The notes: a model not told the origin generated them from the letters alone. A stretch of DNA of 64,000 nt from Achromobacter sp. HZ34 (GCF_002209485.1 NZ_NJIX01000007.1:62001-126000); one strand, 5' to 3'; shown: positions 25,642 through 34,863, counted from the first letter of the stretch. Made by a program: numbers and translations.

Positions 25642-26988
25642 CTACTTCGCTTCAAAGGACTTCGTTAAGGATGCGGGTGCCGTGGACGCCGGCGTGCCGG
25701 CAGCCTGTGCGGGAACCGATCCCGCACGGAGGATGGCGTTTGCGCGCTCGGCGTCGAATTCATTGCTCCACTTCGCCACAACGACAGTGGCGACGCTATT
25801 GCCTATGGTGTTGCACGTGGAAACCGCGATCGACAGGAAGCGGTAGACACCGAATATGATGGCCAGCCCATCGACGGGCAGCACGTGCATGGACGTGACG
25901 GTCGCGGCAAAGACGACGAAGGATCCTCCGGAAACGGTGGCCGCGCCTTTGGACGTCAGCATCATGACCAGCATGATGCCAAGCTGCTGCGTCAGTGACA
26001 GGTCCACGCCATAGGCGTTCGCCAGGAACATCACCCCCATGGACATGAAGATGGACGTGCCATCCAGGTTGAACGCATAACCGGTGGGCAGGACCAGGCC
26101 CACGGCCTGGGCGGAACATCCCAGGTTTTCGAGCTTGCGCAGCAGGCCGGGCAGCGCACTTTCCGAGGACGCCGTTCCCAAGACGATGAAGATTTCCTCC
26201 TTGATGTAGCGCAGCAGGCCCCACAGGCTTATCTTCGCCAGCCGGCACGTTATTCCCAGTACCACCACGACGAAGACCAGCACCACGCCGTAGAAGCTCA
26301 CTACGAATTGCGCGAGGCTGATCAGTACGGCCGTGCCATTGCTGCCCACCACGAAGGCGATGGCGCCGAACGCGCCTATCGGGGCCAGTTTCATGACCAG
26401 GTTGATGAACGAGAACACCAACTGCGAAAGCGTGTCCAGGCCCGCGGCGATGCGCTCGCGGCGGTCGGTCGGCAGGGCCAGCAAGCCGATGCCGAACAAT
26501 GCCGACATGACGACGACCTGCAGGGTGTCGCCGTGCACGAATGCGCCCACCACGTTGTCAGGGACCAGATGCCGCAGGAAGCCCACGAACCCTTCGTGCG
26601 GGGCCGCCGTCGGCGCGGCGCTGCCTTGCGTGGCAGTCGGATGGATACCGGCGCCGATGTTCAGCAGGTTCCCCGCCAGCAGGCCAAGCGCCAGCGCGAT
26701 CGTGGACAGCACCTCGAAATACAGCAGTGCCCGCAATCCCACCTTGCCGGCGCTGCGGGCGTCCCCCGCGGAATTGATGCCCGATACGATGGTCAGGAAA
26801 ATGAGGGGCGCGATGCCTGCCTTGATGAGGGACAGGAACATGTCGCCCAGGATTTTCATCGAGGCCGCGGCCTGGGGCGCGAGTAGACCGAGCGCGGTTC
26901 CCGCCGCCAGTCCGATCAGCACCTGGATGCCTAGTCTCCGATACCACGGCAACTGGCGCGCTGGCGTGGTGGATTGGGTTGGCTGCAT
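25642..26988 (-). CDS. dctA: C4-dicarboxylate:cation symporter (DctA/SDF family)
   Basis: 448 aa integral inner-membrane transporter with about eight helices and two re-entrant loops. The signature strings are LIKAGIAPLIFLTIVSGI, GTASSESALPGLLRKLENLG (hairpin 1 serine-rich loop), GYAFNLDGTSIFMSMG (helix 7 NxDGT), and LTSKGAATVSGGSFVVFAAT (hairpin 2). These fit DctA/GltP carriers that take up succinate, fumarate, malate or aspartate with protons or sodium. It is transcribed with fumC and is divergent from a GntR regulator with operator palindromes in between. Confidence 0.88.
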   Translation of the reverse strand: MQPTQSTTPARQLPWYRRLGIQVLIGLAAGTALGLLAPQAAASMKILGDMFLSLIKAGIAPLIFLTIVSGINSAGDARSAGKVGLRALLYFEVLSTIALALGLLAGNLLNIGAGIHPTATQGSAAPTAAPHEGFVGFLRHLVPDNVVGAFVHGDTLQVVVMSALFGIGLLALPTDRRERIAAGLDTLSQLVFSFINLVMKLAPIGAFGAIAFVVGSNGTAVLISLAQFVVSFYGVVLVFVVVVLGITCRLAKISLWGLLRYIKEEIFIVLGTASSESALPGLLRKLENLGCSAQAVGLVLPTGYAFNLDGTSIFMSMGVMFLANAYGVDLSLTQQLGIMLVMMLTSKGAATVSGGSFVVFAATVTSMHVLPVDGLAIIFGVYRFLSIAVSTCNTIGNSVATVVVAKWSNEFDAERANAILRAGSVPAQAAGTPASTAPASLTKSFEAK

Positions 26989-27034
26989 GGCCGCTCCATT
27001 AGAATGAGTCGAAATTTCGCCGGGTACCTATTTT

Positions 27035-27118
27035 CTTAGGTACGTACTTAAGAAACGAACTCTATTAGGTCCGTACCTAAGCGTGATATAAGTGTTTATA
27101 CCTATACGCAATGCGTAT
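27035..27118. promoter_or_regulatory. GntR-type operator palindromes
   Basis: CTTAGGTACGTACTTAAG (27035-27052) and TTAGGTCCGTACCTAA (27065-27080) are near-perfect palindromes sharing the half-site TTAGGTMCG, with starts 30 bp apart (31 bp between dyad centres). A lone half-site GGTACCTA occurs at 27023-27030. A third, different dyad, ATACGCA-A-TGCGTAT, lies at 27104-27118. All sit in the 159-bp divergent region between dctA (start 26988) and the gntR gene (start 27148). Confidence 0.8.
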
Positions 27119-27147
27119 GGTTCCAATCAGGGTGGGAGAGTTACAGC

Positions 27148-27903
27148 ATGTCCGACACGCGCTATGCACAGTTGGCTCGCGATCTGGCGAGCCGGATCGC
27201 TGCGCGTGAGTTCGCCTTGGGCACGACCTTGCCGCGCGAGGTGGATCTGGCGGTCGAATACGGGGTAAGCCGCCAGACGGTCCGTTCCGCCATCAGCGAA
27301 CTGCAGCAATTGGGATTGGTCTCGCGGCGCCGGAAGTTCGGTACCCGTGTCGAAGCGGAGCGGCCTTCCGGCCACTACCGCCAGTCGCTAGCCTCGGTGG
27401 AGGACCTGGTCCAGTTTGGCGAGACCCATTCGCGCCTGCTGAAGCGGATCGATGAGGTGGTCGTCGACGTTGCATTGGCCGCGCTGCTGGATTGTCCGCC
27501 CGGCGTACGCCGGCTGCGGATATCCTTCGTTCGATTCGGCGGAGCCGGGTCCGATATTCCAATGGGGTGGACGGACGTGTACGTCGATACGGAAGACGGT
27601 GCGCTCTCCGGCATCGCGGATCTGGTGACCGCCGCGCCCGACGCGCTGGTGGCGTCCTTGCTGGAGAAGCACTATGGGCGGCGGATCCATAGAATTCGCC
27701 AGGACATCCAGGGCTGTGTCGTGCCCGCGGCGCTGGCCGCCGAATTGCAGGCCGACGAGGGGCAGCCAGCGCTACGCATCGTGCGCCGCTATCTGGACCA
27801 GGAAGGGCAGGTGATAGACATAGGCATCACCACCCATCCGGCCGAGCGATTCACCTATTCTGTCGAGCTGACGCGCGAGCATGCCAGCGGCGCAACGGGC
27901 TGA
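27148..27903 (+). CDS. GntR family regulator with UTRA domain (HutC type)
   Basis: 251 aa. The N-terminal winged helix is YAQLARDLASRIAAREFALGTTLPREVDLAVEYGVSRQTVRSAISELQQLGLVSRRRKFGT (residues about 5-65). A UTRA effector domain follows, with RLRISFVRFGGAGSDIPMGWTDVYVD and PALRIVRRYLDQEGQVIDIGITTHPAERFTYSVEL. Paired TTAGGT-type palindromes lie between it and dctA-fumC, so it most likely represses that operon and itself until a ligand appears. Confidence 0.9.
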   Translation: MSDTRYAQLARDLASRIAAREFALGTTLPREVDLAVEYGVSRQTVRSAISELQQLGLVSRRRKFGTRVEAERPSGHYRQSLASVEDLVQFGETHSRLLKRIDEVVVDVALAALLDCPPGVRRLRISFVRFGGAGSDIPMGWTDVYVDTEDGALSGIADLVTAAPDALVASLLEKHYGRRIHRIRQDIQGCVVPAALAAELQADEGQPALRIVRRYLDQEGQVIDIGITTHPAERFTYSVELTREHASGATG

Positions 27904-27917
27904 ACTGGAAGAACCCC

Positions 27918-28862
27918 ATGGACGAATTGCGGGCTATCGGCACCTTCATCAGGGTGGCCGAGTCGGGCAGCTTCAACAGGGCCGCCACAGGGCAGGGCAC
28001 CACGGCCCAAGCGGTCAGCAAGAGCATCAGGCAACTCGAACAGCACCTTGGCGTGCGGCTCTTTCATCGGACCACGAGAAAAACGTCGCTGACCGAGGAT
28101 GGGCAACGCCTGCTGGATTCCGTTCGCGGCAGTATGGAAAGCCTGACGGGCGCCTTGGCAAGAATCAGGGGGGCCGCCCGCGAAGACGAGGGTTTGATCC
28201 GCATTTGCGCCGCAGGCGGCGTAGTACGCAAGGTCTTGCTGCCCATTCTGGCGGACTTCAGGGCGCAGCATCCCGATATCACCTTCGACATCGTCATCGA
28301 CGATGGCAACACCGATACCGTGGGCGAGCGTATCGACCTTGGCTTCAAGGCGGGTAACGCGCCGGCGAAGCAGGTTGTCTCGCGCCGGCTCTTCGACATT
28401 CAGCTTATCCTCTGTGCCACGCCCGCCTATGTCGCGGCGCGAGGCATGCCGCGGGATATCGCCGATCTCACGCAGCACGCCTGCGTCGGCTATCGGCAGC
28501 CAGGGGCTGCCAGACCGTTTCCCTGGGAGTTCCTGGTGAAAGGAGAAACGGTCTACCAGGCAGTGAACCACGTGGTCTGTTGCAACGACCCCGAAGCGGA
28601 GATGCTGGCGGTGCTGCAGGGGCTGGGTATAGGACAGATCGACAGCATCAATGCCAGCGCGCCGATCCGGGCAGGTGAGCTGGTGCCGCTGATGGTCAAG
28701 CATACGAGCGAGCGCCTGGGCCTGTATCTGTACTACGCCCAGCGCAGCGACATGCCGTCGCGCGTGCGGCGCTTCATCGACTTCACCGTCGAGCGCCTGC
28801 GCGGCGGCAAGCATTTCCATATTCCACTCGCAGAGCTCAGGGCACTCGGCAAAGCCCCCTGA
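27918..28862 (+). CDS. LysR family transcriptional regulator
   Basis: 314 aa. MDELRAIGTFIRVAESGSFNRAATGQGTTAQAVSKSIRQLEQHLGVRLFHRTTRKTSLTEDG is the winged helix of the CrgA/DmlR-like subgroup. The effector domain contains IRICAAGGVVRKVLLPILADF and a C-terminal KHTSERLGLYLYYAQRSDMPSRVRRFIDF. The gene starts 14 bases after the gntR stop. It ends exactly where the convergent SDR gene ends (TGA immediately followed by the complement TCA). Its target may be that SDR gene or others; no divergent partner exists. Confidence 0.9.
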   Translation: MDELRAIGTFIRVAESGSFNRAATGQGTTAQAVSKSIRQLEQHLGVRLFHRTTRKTSLTEDGQRLLDSVRGSMESLTGALARIRGAAREDEGLIRICAAGGVVRKVLLPILADFRAQHPDITFDIVIDDGNTDTVGERIDLGFKAGNAPAKQVVSRRLFDIQLILCATPAYVAARGMPRDIADLTQHACVGYRQPGAARPFPWEFLVKGETVYQAVNHVVCCNDPEAEMLAVLQGLGIGQIDSINASAPIRAGELVPLMVKHTSERLGLYLYYAQRSDMPSRVRRFIDFTVERLRGGKHFHIPLAELRALGKAP

Positions 28863-29645
28863 TCAGATGCCTTCCTTCGTGGGCATGATGACCACCTGCT
28901 GCAGGTTGACGTGCCTGGGCTGGGACACGATGAAGCCGACGGTGGCGGCGATGTCCTCCGGCTTGAGGAACTCGATGGACTTCGACGCATTCTCCAGCCA
29001 GTCTATCGCGCCTTGGAAAGTGAAGTGACCTTGCAATTCGGTGTCCGTGATGCCTGGCTCGATGACGGAGACGTGGATATTCTTCGGGCCCAGTTCGATG
29101 CGCAGGTGGCGCGTCAGGTGGCTGACAAAGGCCTTCGTGGCGGAGTAGACGGCGAAATAACCGAATACGTACTGCCCGGCGATCGAGGAAGTGTTGATCA
29201 GGTCGACGACCTTTCCTTGTGCAGCGGCCGCTTCCAGTTGCGGGATGAACGCCTGGATCACGTGCATTGCGCCGGTGACGTTAAGGTTGATCTGCGTTTC
29301 CCATTCGGCGCGCGGCTGCTGGCCGATCGCTCCCGGCAGCATCAGGCCGGCGTTGTTGAACACCAGGTCGGCATCGCCATAGTGTGCCTTGATCGCGGTA
29401 GCAGCAGCTTCCAACGAGGCCGCATCCGTGACGTCGGTGGTGATCGCGATGGCTTCACCGCCACGGCGCCGAATCTCGCCGGCGACCTCATCGAGCTGCG
29501 CTTGGCGCCGGGCCAGCAGCGCGACTTTCGCGCCACGCGATGCCAGCAGTAGTGCAGAGGCGCGGCCCATGCCACTGGACGCGCCAGTGATCACCGCGAC
29601 GCGGTTGGCCAGATCCTGATTGATTTGCGAGTTGACGGTGGACAT
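28863..29645 (-). CDS. Short-chain dehydrogenase/reductase, YdfG-like
   Basis: 260 aa classical SDR. The coenzyme motif is TGASSGMGRASALLLASRG (TGxxxGxG), with ARRQ after strand 2 suggesting NADP preference. NNAGLMLPG and the catalytic set NTSSIAG...YSATKAF (Ser, YxxxK) are intact, followed by EPGITDTEL. This pattern is closest to YdfG-type enzymes acting on 3-hydroxy acids or small aldehydes. It is convergent with the LysR gene and abuts it with no spacer. The 213-bp region upstream, shared with an AraC-type gene, probably holds its promoter. Confidence 0.9.
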   Translation of the reverse strand: MSTVNSQINQDLANRVAVITGASSGMGRASALLLASRGAKVALLARRQAQLDEVAGEIRRRGGEAIAITTDVTDAASLEAAATAIKAHYGDADLVFNNAGLMLPGAIGQQPRAEWETQINLNVTGAMHVIQAFIPQLEAAAAQGKVVDLINTSSIAGQYVFGYFAVYSATKAFVSHLTRHLRIELGPKNIHVSVIEPGITDTELQGHFTFQGAIDWLENASKSIEFLKPEDIAATVGFIVSQPRHVNLQQVVIMPTKEGI

Positions 29646-29858
29646 CCGAGTTCTCCGAAAGATTGAGTGAGGTACGTCTTTGCGACGGACTCAACTTTAG
29701 GGATGCCCGGGATGCCACGGTAGTAAGTGGAAGGTGATATCACTCATCACCAAAAGTTGTCTATCGGCGGCATTTCAGAAATTGAGCAAGCACGGCTAGG
29801 CGCAATGCCCTTACGATGGGCGAAGATAGCCCCGTCGCACTATTCGAGAACCCCAGCC

Positions 29859-30731
29859 ATGCAAGACCCCGTTGATGCCACGCGCGCTTATGCGAAGCGC
29901 TTCGATGCCGTGCTTGTGCATATCGAAGCGCATCTGGAAGATGCCTTGTCGGTGGAGGCGCTGAGTCGCATCGCCAATTTCTCGAAGTTTCATTTTCATC
30001 GCCAATTCGCCGCTTACGTGGGAATGCCGGTCGCACGCTACGTGCAGTTGTTGCGCTTGCGCAAGGCCGCGTACCGCCTGGCCGCGCGTGAGTTTTGCTC
30101 GGTGCTGGATGCCGCGCTGGAGGCGGGCTTCGATAGCCCCGAAGCCTTCAGCCGTGCTTTCAAACGCGCCTTCGGCATGGCGCCGAGTGCGTTTCGGCAG
30201 CAGCCGAATTGGCAGGCGTGGAGTGCGACTTTCGTCGTCCCCTATCTATCGAGGAAGTTCACCATGCAAGTAAAGATCGTCGATTTTTCCGCAACGCGCG
30301 TCGCGGCGCTCGAGCATGCCGGCCCGCCCGGGCTGGTCAACGAGAGCGTGCGCAAGTTCGTCGACTGGCGCAAGCAAAGCGGACAGTCCCCCGTGGCGTC
30401 GAGCAGGACCTTCGGTATTCCGCGCAATAACCCGGACACGACGCCGGCCGAGGAGTTCCGCTTTGATATCTGCGGCGAGATCCACGAAGCGGTTGCCGCC
30501 AATGCCTACGGTATCCGCGAACTCGTCATCCCGGGTGGCCGTTGCGCGGTGGTACGGCATACGGGATCGACGGATAACGTTGGTGAAACCGTCTACCCGT
30601 TCTATCGCGACTGGCTGCCGGCAAGCGGGGAAGAACTGCGGGATCATCCGCTGTTCTTCCACTACCTGAGCGTCTTTCCCGAGACTCCGCTGGATCAGTG
30701 GCAGACCGATATCTACATTCCTATCGCCTGA
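29859..30731 (+). CDS. AraC family regulator with GyrI-like effector domain
   Basis: 290 aa. Here the AraC DNA-binding domain is N-terminal (residues about 8-108: AHLEDALSVEALSRIANFSKFHFHRQFAAYVGMPVARYVQLLRLRKAAYRLA, then AALEAGFDSPEAFSRAFKRAFGMAPSAFR). It is followed by a GyrI-like/SOUL small-molecule domain (TMQVKIVDFSATRVAALEHAGPP to WQTDIYIPIA). This is the Rob/SoxS-relative architecture used in multidrug or detoxification responses. I start at the ATG at 29859 where homology begins. It is divergent from the SDR gene. Confidence 0.9.
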   Translation: MQDPVDATRAYAKRFDAVLVHIEAHLEDALSVEALSRIANFSKFHFHRQFAAYVGMPVARYVQLLRLRKAAYRLAAREFCSVLDAALEAGFDSPEAFSRAFKRAFGMAPSAFRQQPNWQAWSATFVVPYLSRKFTMQVKIVDFSATRVAALEHAGPPGLVNESVRKFVDWRKQSGQSPVASSRTFGIPRNNPDTTPAEEFRFDICGEIHEAVAANAYGIRELVIPGGRCAVVRHTGSTDNVGETVYPFYRDWLPASGEELRDHPLFFHYLSVFPETPLDQWQTDIYIPIA

Positions 30732-30750
30732 TCCGGCCGCCACACGCGGA

Positions 30751-33609
30751 TTAAAACCGCATCGCCACCTTCAGCACACCGGACTGCTGCCGGTTGCCGC
30801 CGCCAAACTGCGCGTCGTAGGTAATGCCGGCCGTGGTGTTGCGGGCGATGGTGAATTCCGCCCCCAGCCCGAACACCGCGGCATCGCGGGCGATGGGCAC
30901 GCCTGCCACCGAGAACGTGGTGCCGCCATCGAAAGCCAGTGCCTGCGTGGGGTTCACATCACCCATGGCGTGGCGCCAGCCCAGCGATGCGGTGAGGCGG
31001 TTCGGCGCACTGTCGGAACCGAATTGCCACGCACCGCGCAACCCCAGCGTGGTGCTCGTGACATCGTTGGTTTGCCCCGCCCCGTGCAAGGCAGCCGCGC
31101 CCCCCGATTCGCTGAAGCCGCGCGTGCGCAACTGGTTCCAGGCCACGCCGGCGTAGGGTTCCACGGTGTAGGCGTCGCCTATCGGCAGGCTGTAGCCGAG
31201 TTCGGTGAACACTTGCGTCGACGAAGCGTGATAGGACGAATCGAGCTGCTGGTTCAGGCTGCCGACCGCCACGCTGCGTTTCGTCTCGATGTCGTGCCAG
31301 GTGTAGGCCGTGCCCGCCGTGAAGCGGAGATGGCCGGGACCGACGTAGAAATTGCGTCCGCCGAACAGGGTGGCGGTGTAGCTGTCGACATCGGTACGCG
31401 ACGACACATCGGCAATGGAACTGTGGCTGCCGACATAGCCGAGCGCGCCACCCAGGCGCCAACCGCCGCCCACGGCACCGTCGCCGCCGACGAAGAGCCC
31501 GCCGTCCGATTGGCTGACGCGCGAAGCATTGCCATCGCTGGAGAACGTGCGCCAGTTGCCGACGACTTGCGCCCACACGGGAAGCGCAGCGCTGCGCGGC
31601 AAGGCGTCGGATGAGGGAGCACCCAATTGCGCTGTCGGTCGTCCCGGGAGATCGGTCGCGTCAAGATTGCCGCGAAAGTGCGCCAGCGGGACGGTGCGTA
31701 CGGTGTCGCCGAGGCTTTGCAGCACGCTGGGCGTGCTGGCGTACGCTTCGCCCGACAGCATGTTCAGGGCCGCGCGTGCTTCGTCCGGCGTCATGGAAAG
31801 AACGGCCGTGGCCACCTGGCGGGCGCCGCTGCCGCTGCTGGCCGCTGCATTGGCCAGGGCACTGCCGGCCCCGGTCGTGGCAAGGGCTGCAGTTGCCGAT
31901 GACGCATCGTTCGCGGCTGCCGCCGAGCCGCTGGTACCCGACGTTGCGGTATTGCCGGTCGAGGCCGAACCGTTCGCCGGCGCGGAGGGCGCCTGGGGCG
32001 GCGCTTCGTTATCCAACGCGCCGCCTACGCTGCCCTGGTTGCCCGTGTTGCCGACGCTGCCGATCGGCACGCCGTTACGCGACAGCGTCAGGAACACGTT
32101 CTTGGGGTCGTAGCTGAGCGTGGGCGTCAGGAAGGCATACGCGCTGGACGCGCCGGTGAACTGGCCCTGTATGCCGCCGTCCGCGGTCAGGATGTTGTAC
32201 GTCGTCAGCGGGGCATAGTTGCCATCGGGGCCCACGTGCGCCACGGTGCCGTCCAGGTGGGCGATGCCGGTGACGTGGATGTGGTCGCTCGCGCTGCTGA
32301 GGGGATCCGCATGCACCCGATAGATGGCGTCCTGGCCGAAGCTGAGGTCGCCATTGACGGTGAGGGTGCCAATGGGCGAACCATCGTTGCCGGGGGAAAT
32401 GACCGCGGTGGGATACAGCGTGGTAGTGCCCAGCTGGCCCACGCCAGCCAGCACGACTTCGCGGCCGATGTCCACCGGGCCGTTCAGCTTGCCGTTGAGT
32501 TCCAGCGCGCCGTCGGCGATCAGGATGGGGCCGCTCAGGCCGCTGCTGTCGCCGTTCAGGATCACCGATCCCGGGCCGGTCTTGACGAAGCCGCTGGTGC
32601 CTTGCAGGGGATTGTCGATGGTATCGACGAATTGGCTGGAGGCATACGTGCCGTCGCCGACGACGATGGCAGGCGGATTGGCGCCGTTGGCGACCAGGGT
32701 GATGGGCGCGCCTTGCACATGGTAGCGGTCGCTGGCGAACTGCAGGCCGGACACGCGCACCGGGCCGGCGCCGCCGTCCACGGTCACCACGCCGGTGGTG
32801 CCAGTGAAGATGGCGTAGGCGCCGTCGGGCAGGGCCCCCGTGGCATTGTTCGGGCTGTTCCAGTTGGTGCTGGTGGCGCTCCAGGTGCCGCTGCCGCCGC
32901 CCGAGCGGGTGGCGGATGCCAGGCCGTCGCCGTTCCACAGATTGGTGGTGCTGGGGCCCAGGATCAGGTTGATCTGCTTGTCGCCCGTAAGCGTCTGGAT
33001 GGTTGCCGCGGGCAGGGAGTCGCCGGTCACGGTGCCCAGGGCCAGGCCGTTGCCGCTCAGCGTGCCGCCGTAGGACAGGATGCGGTAGTAGCCGGCGTTG
33101 ACGCCCAAGGTGTTCACCGAGACGTTCAGCGTCGTGTTGTTGAGCGTGACGTCATTGCGCACGGTGATGTTGTCGCCGGTGCCCGGTTGAGTGATCGGCA
33201 GTCCGGCATAGCCGGTCTCGAAATCGAACACGGCGTTGTTCATCGACAGGTTGCCGTTCACGATCAGGTTGCCGTTGGAGACGCCGGTCGGCGTGCCGAC
33301 GGAATATCCAGGCGCGACGTGCGAATTGCCACTGACGTTGAGATCGCCCGCGATCGAGCCGAACCCCGCAATGGTGGCATTCGAGGTCGCATTGACGTTG
33401 CCACTGATCGTGACTCCCGCGCCGCCCCCGTTGCCGCCAATCACCAGGGTGCCTCCGTTGACATCGACGCCACCGGGATAGGTGGCCGAGCCGTCGAACA
33501 CGCGCGTATCGCCCGAAGACACGGTCAGGTCGGCGGCCATGGCGCCGCTCCAGTAGCAGGCGCTTAGCGCGATGGTCGCCTTCAGCCACTTCTTTTTGCC
33601 ATATAGCAA
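30751..33609 (-). CDS. Autotransporter (type Va secretion) with beta-helix passenger
   Basis: 952 aa. A TTG start at 33609 is chosen because GGAGA lies six bases before it; an extended frame from 33633 lacks this. The signal peptide is about residues 1-26 (LKATIALSACYWSGAMA). The passenger is Gly/Asn/Thr-rich with autotransporter-associated repeats (GGTLVIGGNGGGAGVTISGNVNA, GFVKTGPGSVILNGDSSGLSG). A Pro/Ala/Ser-rich linker follows, then an outer-membrane barrel from about residue 675 (LPVWAQVVGNWRTFSSDG) to the C-terminal Phe (VAMRF). It probably presents a surface beta-helix; an adhesin or similar role is inferred. Confidence 0.9.
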   Translation of the reverse strand: MLYGKKKWLKATIALSACYWSGAMAADLTVSSGDTRVFDGSATYPGGVDVNGGTLVIGGNGGGAGVTISGNVNATSNATIAGFGSIAGDLNVSGNSHVAPGYSVGTPTGVSNGNLIVNGNLSMNNAVFDFETGYAGLPITQPGTGDNITVRNDVTLNNTTLNVSVNTLGVNAGYYRILSYGGTLSGNGLALGTVTGDSLPAATIQTLTGDKQINLILGPSTTNLWNGDGLASATRSGGGSGTWSATSTNWNSPNNATGALPDGAYAIFTGTTGVVTVDGGAGPVRVSGLQFASDRYHVQGAPITLVANGANPPAIVVGDGTYASSQFVDTIDNPLQGTSGFVKTGPGSVILNGDSSGLSGPILIADGALELNGKLNGPVDIGREVVLAGVGQLGTTTLYPTAVISPGNDGSPIGTLTVNGDLSFGQDAIYRVHADPLSSASDHIHVTGIAHLDGTVAHVGPDGNYAPLTTYNILTADGGIQGQFTGASSAYAFLTPTLSYDPKNVFLTLSRNGVPIGSVGNTGNQGSVGGALDNEAPPQAPSAPANGSASTGNTATSGTSGSAAAANDASSATAALATTGAGSALANAAASSGSGARQVATAVLSMTPDEARAALNMLSGEAYASTPSVLQSLGDTVRTVPLAHFRGNLDATDLPGRPTAQLGAPSSDALPRSAALPVWAQVVGNWRTFSSDGNASRVSQSDGGLFVGGDGAVGGGWRLGGALGYVGSHSSIADVSSRTDVDSYTATLFGGRNFYVGPGHLRFTAGTAYTWHDIETKRSVAVGSLNQQLDSSYHASSTQVFTELGYSLPIGDAYTVEPYAGVAWNQLRTRGFSESGGAAALHGAGQTNDVTSTTLGLRGAWQFGSDSAPNRLTASLGWRHAMGDVNPTQALAFDGGTTFSVAGVPIARDAAVFGLGAEFTIARNTTAGITYDAQFGGGNRQQSGVLKVAMRF

Positions 33610-34009
33610 AATGGATCTCCAAATAGCGGCCAACTTTTGGATGTCCTAGCGTTACTCGATGGCTGTGCGAGCGTTGCTACCCAATCTATTGGCCTGCGTT
33701 AACGGATGAGCTTCCGCAAAAAGTCCGCAATTTATACGGCTTTTGTTTAATTTCAAAGAAATTAGGGATAGATACCATCTGCTTAGCAGAAGTTAATGCT
33801 TATTGGGTATCTAAAGTATGTAGAAATTAGCCTGGATACCATCCACGCCCTTGCGCCACGACCGTCTTTCGGCAGTCCGATGGGACCGCATCCACAGCGC
33901 ATCTCGAACCCCACCCGAAACACGGTCGTTTGACTTCGAAGACTTGCGCTAATTAATATACCGATCAGTACATAATTATTGGCTTCGCAGTCCTTCCCAG
34001 GAGAACCTC
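33610..34009. other. AT-rich intergenic region with autotransporter promoter
   Basis: About 400 bases without a credible gene. They are conspicuously AT-rich against the flanking DNA, especially 33715-33835. It holds a 13-bp dyad TCTGCTTAGCAGA (33778-33790) and the heptamer-like repeat GATACCATC at about 33771 and 33835, with an inverted GGTATC between. A TetR-type palindrome lies at the right edge. It is the shared upstream region of the autotransporter (minus) and the SDR-tetR pair (plus). Confidence 0.6.
33959..33970. promoter_or_regulatory. TetR-type operator
   Basis: TACCGATCAGTA is a near-perfect 12-bp palindrome around GATC, 40 bases before the SDR gene at 34010. It is typical of operators bound by TetR-family repressors, and a tetR gene is the second gene of that transcription unit. 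Confidence 0.65.
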
Positions 34010-34840
34010 ATGAAGAAGACGTGGTTGATAACCGGCTGTTCCAGTGGCTTCGGTCAGATCCTGGCGCAAGCCGTGGCGCAGCGTGGCGACCAGTTGGTGG
34101 CGACCGCGCGCGACCCGAAGACGCTGCAGGCCTTGGCCACGCAGTTTCCGGAAAACGTACGCGTATGTGCCCTGGACGTGACGCGGCCGGAGACGGCGCA
34201 AGCCGCCGTGGCTCTGGCAACCACCACGTTCGGTGGCCTGGACGTGCTGGTCAATAATGCCGGCTATGGGCTGTTCGGTGCGTTGGAAGAAGGGGTGGCC
34301 GCCGAGTACCGTCCCATGTTCGAAGTCAATGTCTTCGGCCTGATCGAAACCACGCGCGCGGCCTTGCCCGCATTGCGCCAGCGGCCTGGCGGCCGCATCG
34401 TCAACCTGTCTTCCGGGGCGGGCATCGCCGGGTCGGCGGGGGCGGGCTACTACAACGCCAGCAAGTTCGCGGTGGAAGGCCTGTCGGAGGCGCTGGAGCA
34501 GGAGGTGGCGCCGTTCGGCCTGCACGTGATCATTGCCGAGCCGGGTCCTTTCCGTACCGATTTCCTGGGCCGTTCGATGACGATGGTGGCGCAGCGGATC
34601 AGCGCCTATGACGAGACCGCCGGCAAACGGCGCACTTATCGCGAGACCAACGACGGCAAGCAGGCCGGCGATCCCGCCAAGGCGGTTGCCGTCATTCTGC
34701 AAGCGGTCGACAGCGATACGCCGCCTCTGCATCTGCCCCTGGGGCCGGCGGCGTTCAGCATTGCCGATCGCAAGCTGGCCGCGTTCCAGAAGGACCTGGA
34801 TGCGTGGCGTGAGATCGCCATCGCCACCGACTTCGACTGA
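34010..34840 (+). CDS. Short-chain dehydrogenase/reductase
   Basis: 276 aa classical SDR. WLITGCSSGFGQILAQAVAQRGDQLVATARDP gives the TGxxxGxG motif with an Arg that suggests NADP. NNAGYGLFGALEE and the active site NLSSGAG...YYNASKFAVEGLSEAL (Ser, YxxxK) follow. The C-terminal KAVAVILQAVDSDTPPLHLPLG segment is typical of SDRs of the 17-beta-HSD-like 'oxidoreductase, SDR' group. It forms an operon with a tetR gene 23 bases downstream, under a TACCGATCAGTA palindrome, so it is likely induced by the repressor's ligand. Confidence 0.9.
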   Translation: MKKTWLITGCSSGFGQILAQAVAQRGDQLVATARDPKTLQALATQFPENVRVCALDVTRPETAQAAVALATTTFGGLDVLVNNAGYGLFGALEEGVAAEYRPMFEVNVFGLIETTRAALPALRQRPGGRIVNLSSGAGIAGSAGAGYYNASKFAVEGLSEALEQEVAPFGLHVIIAEPGPFRTDFLGRSMTMVAQRISAYDETAGKRRTYRETNDGKQAGDPAKAVAVILQAVDSDTPPLHLPLGPAAFSIADRKLAAFQKDLDAWREIAIATDFD

Positions 34841-34863
34841 AGCGGCGCTCACGGGGATCTACG

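Noticed and set aside
24953-25846. Antisense frames over fumC and dctA
   Set aside because: They have the Arg/Ala/His-rich composition of third-position shadows and lack starts; fumC and dctA are clearly the real genes.
32236-33567. 443-codon open frame antisense to the autotransporter
   Set aside because: It is a shadow of the low-complexity, GC-rich passenger coding strand; Gly/Ala/Val/Asp-rich with no domain or ribosome site.
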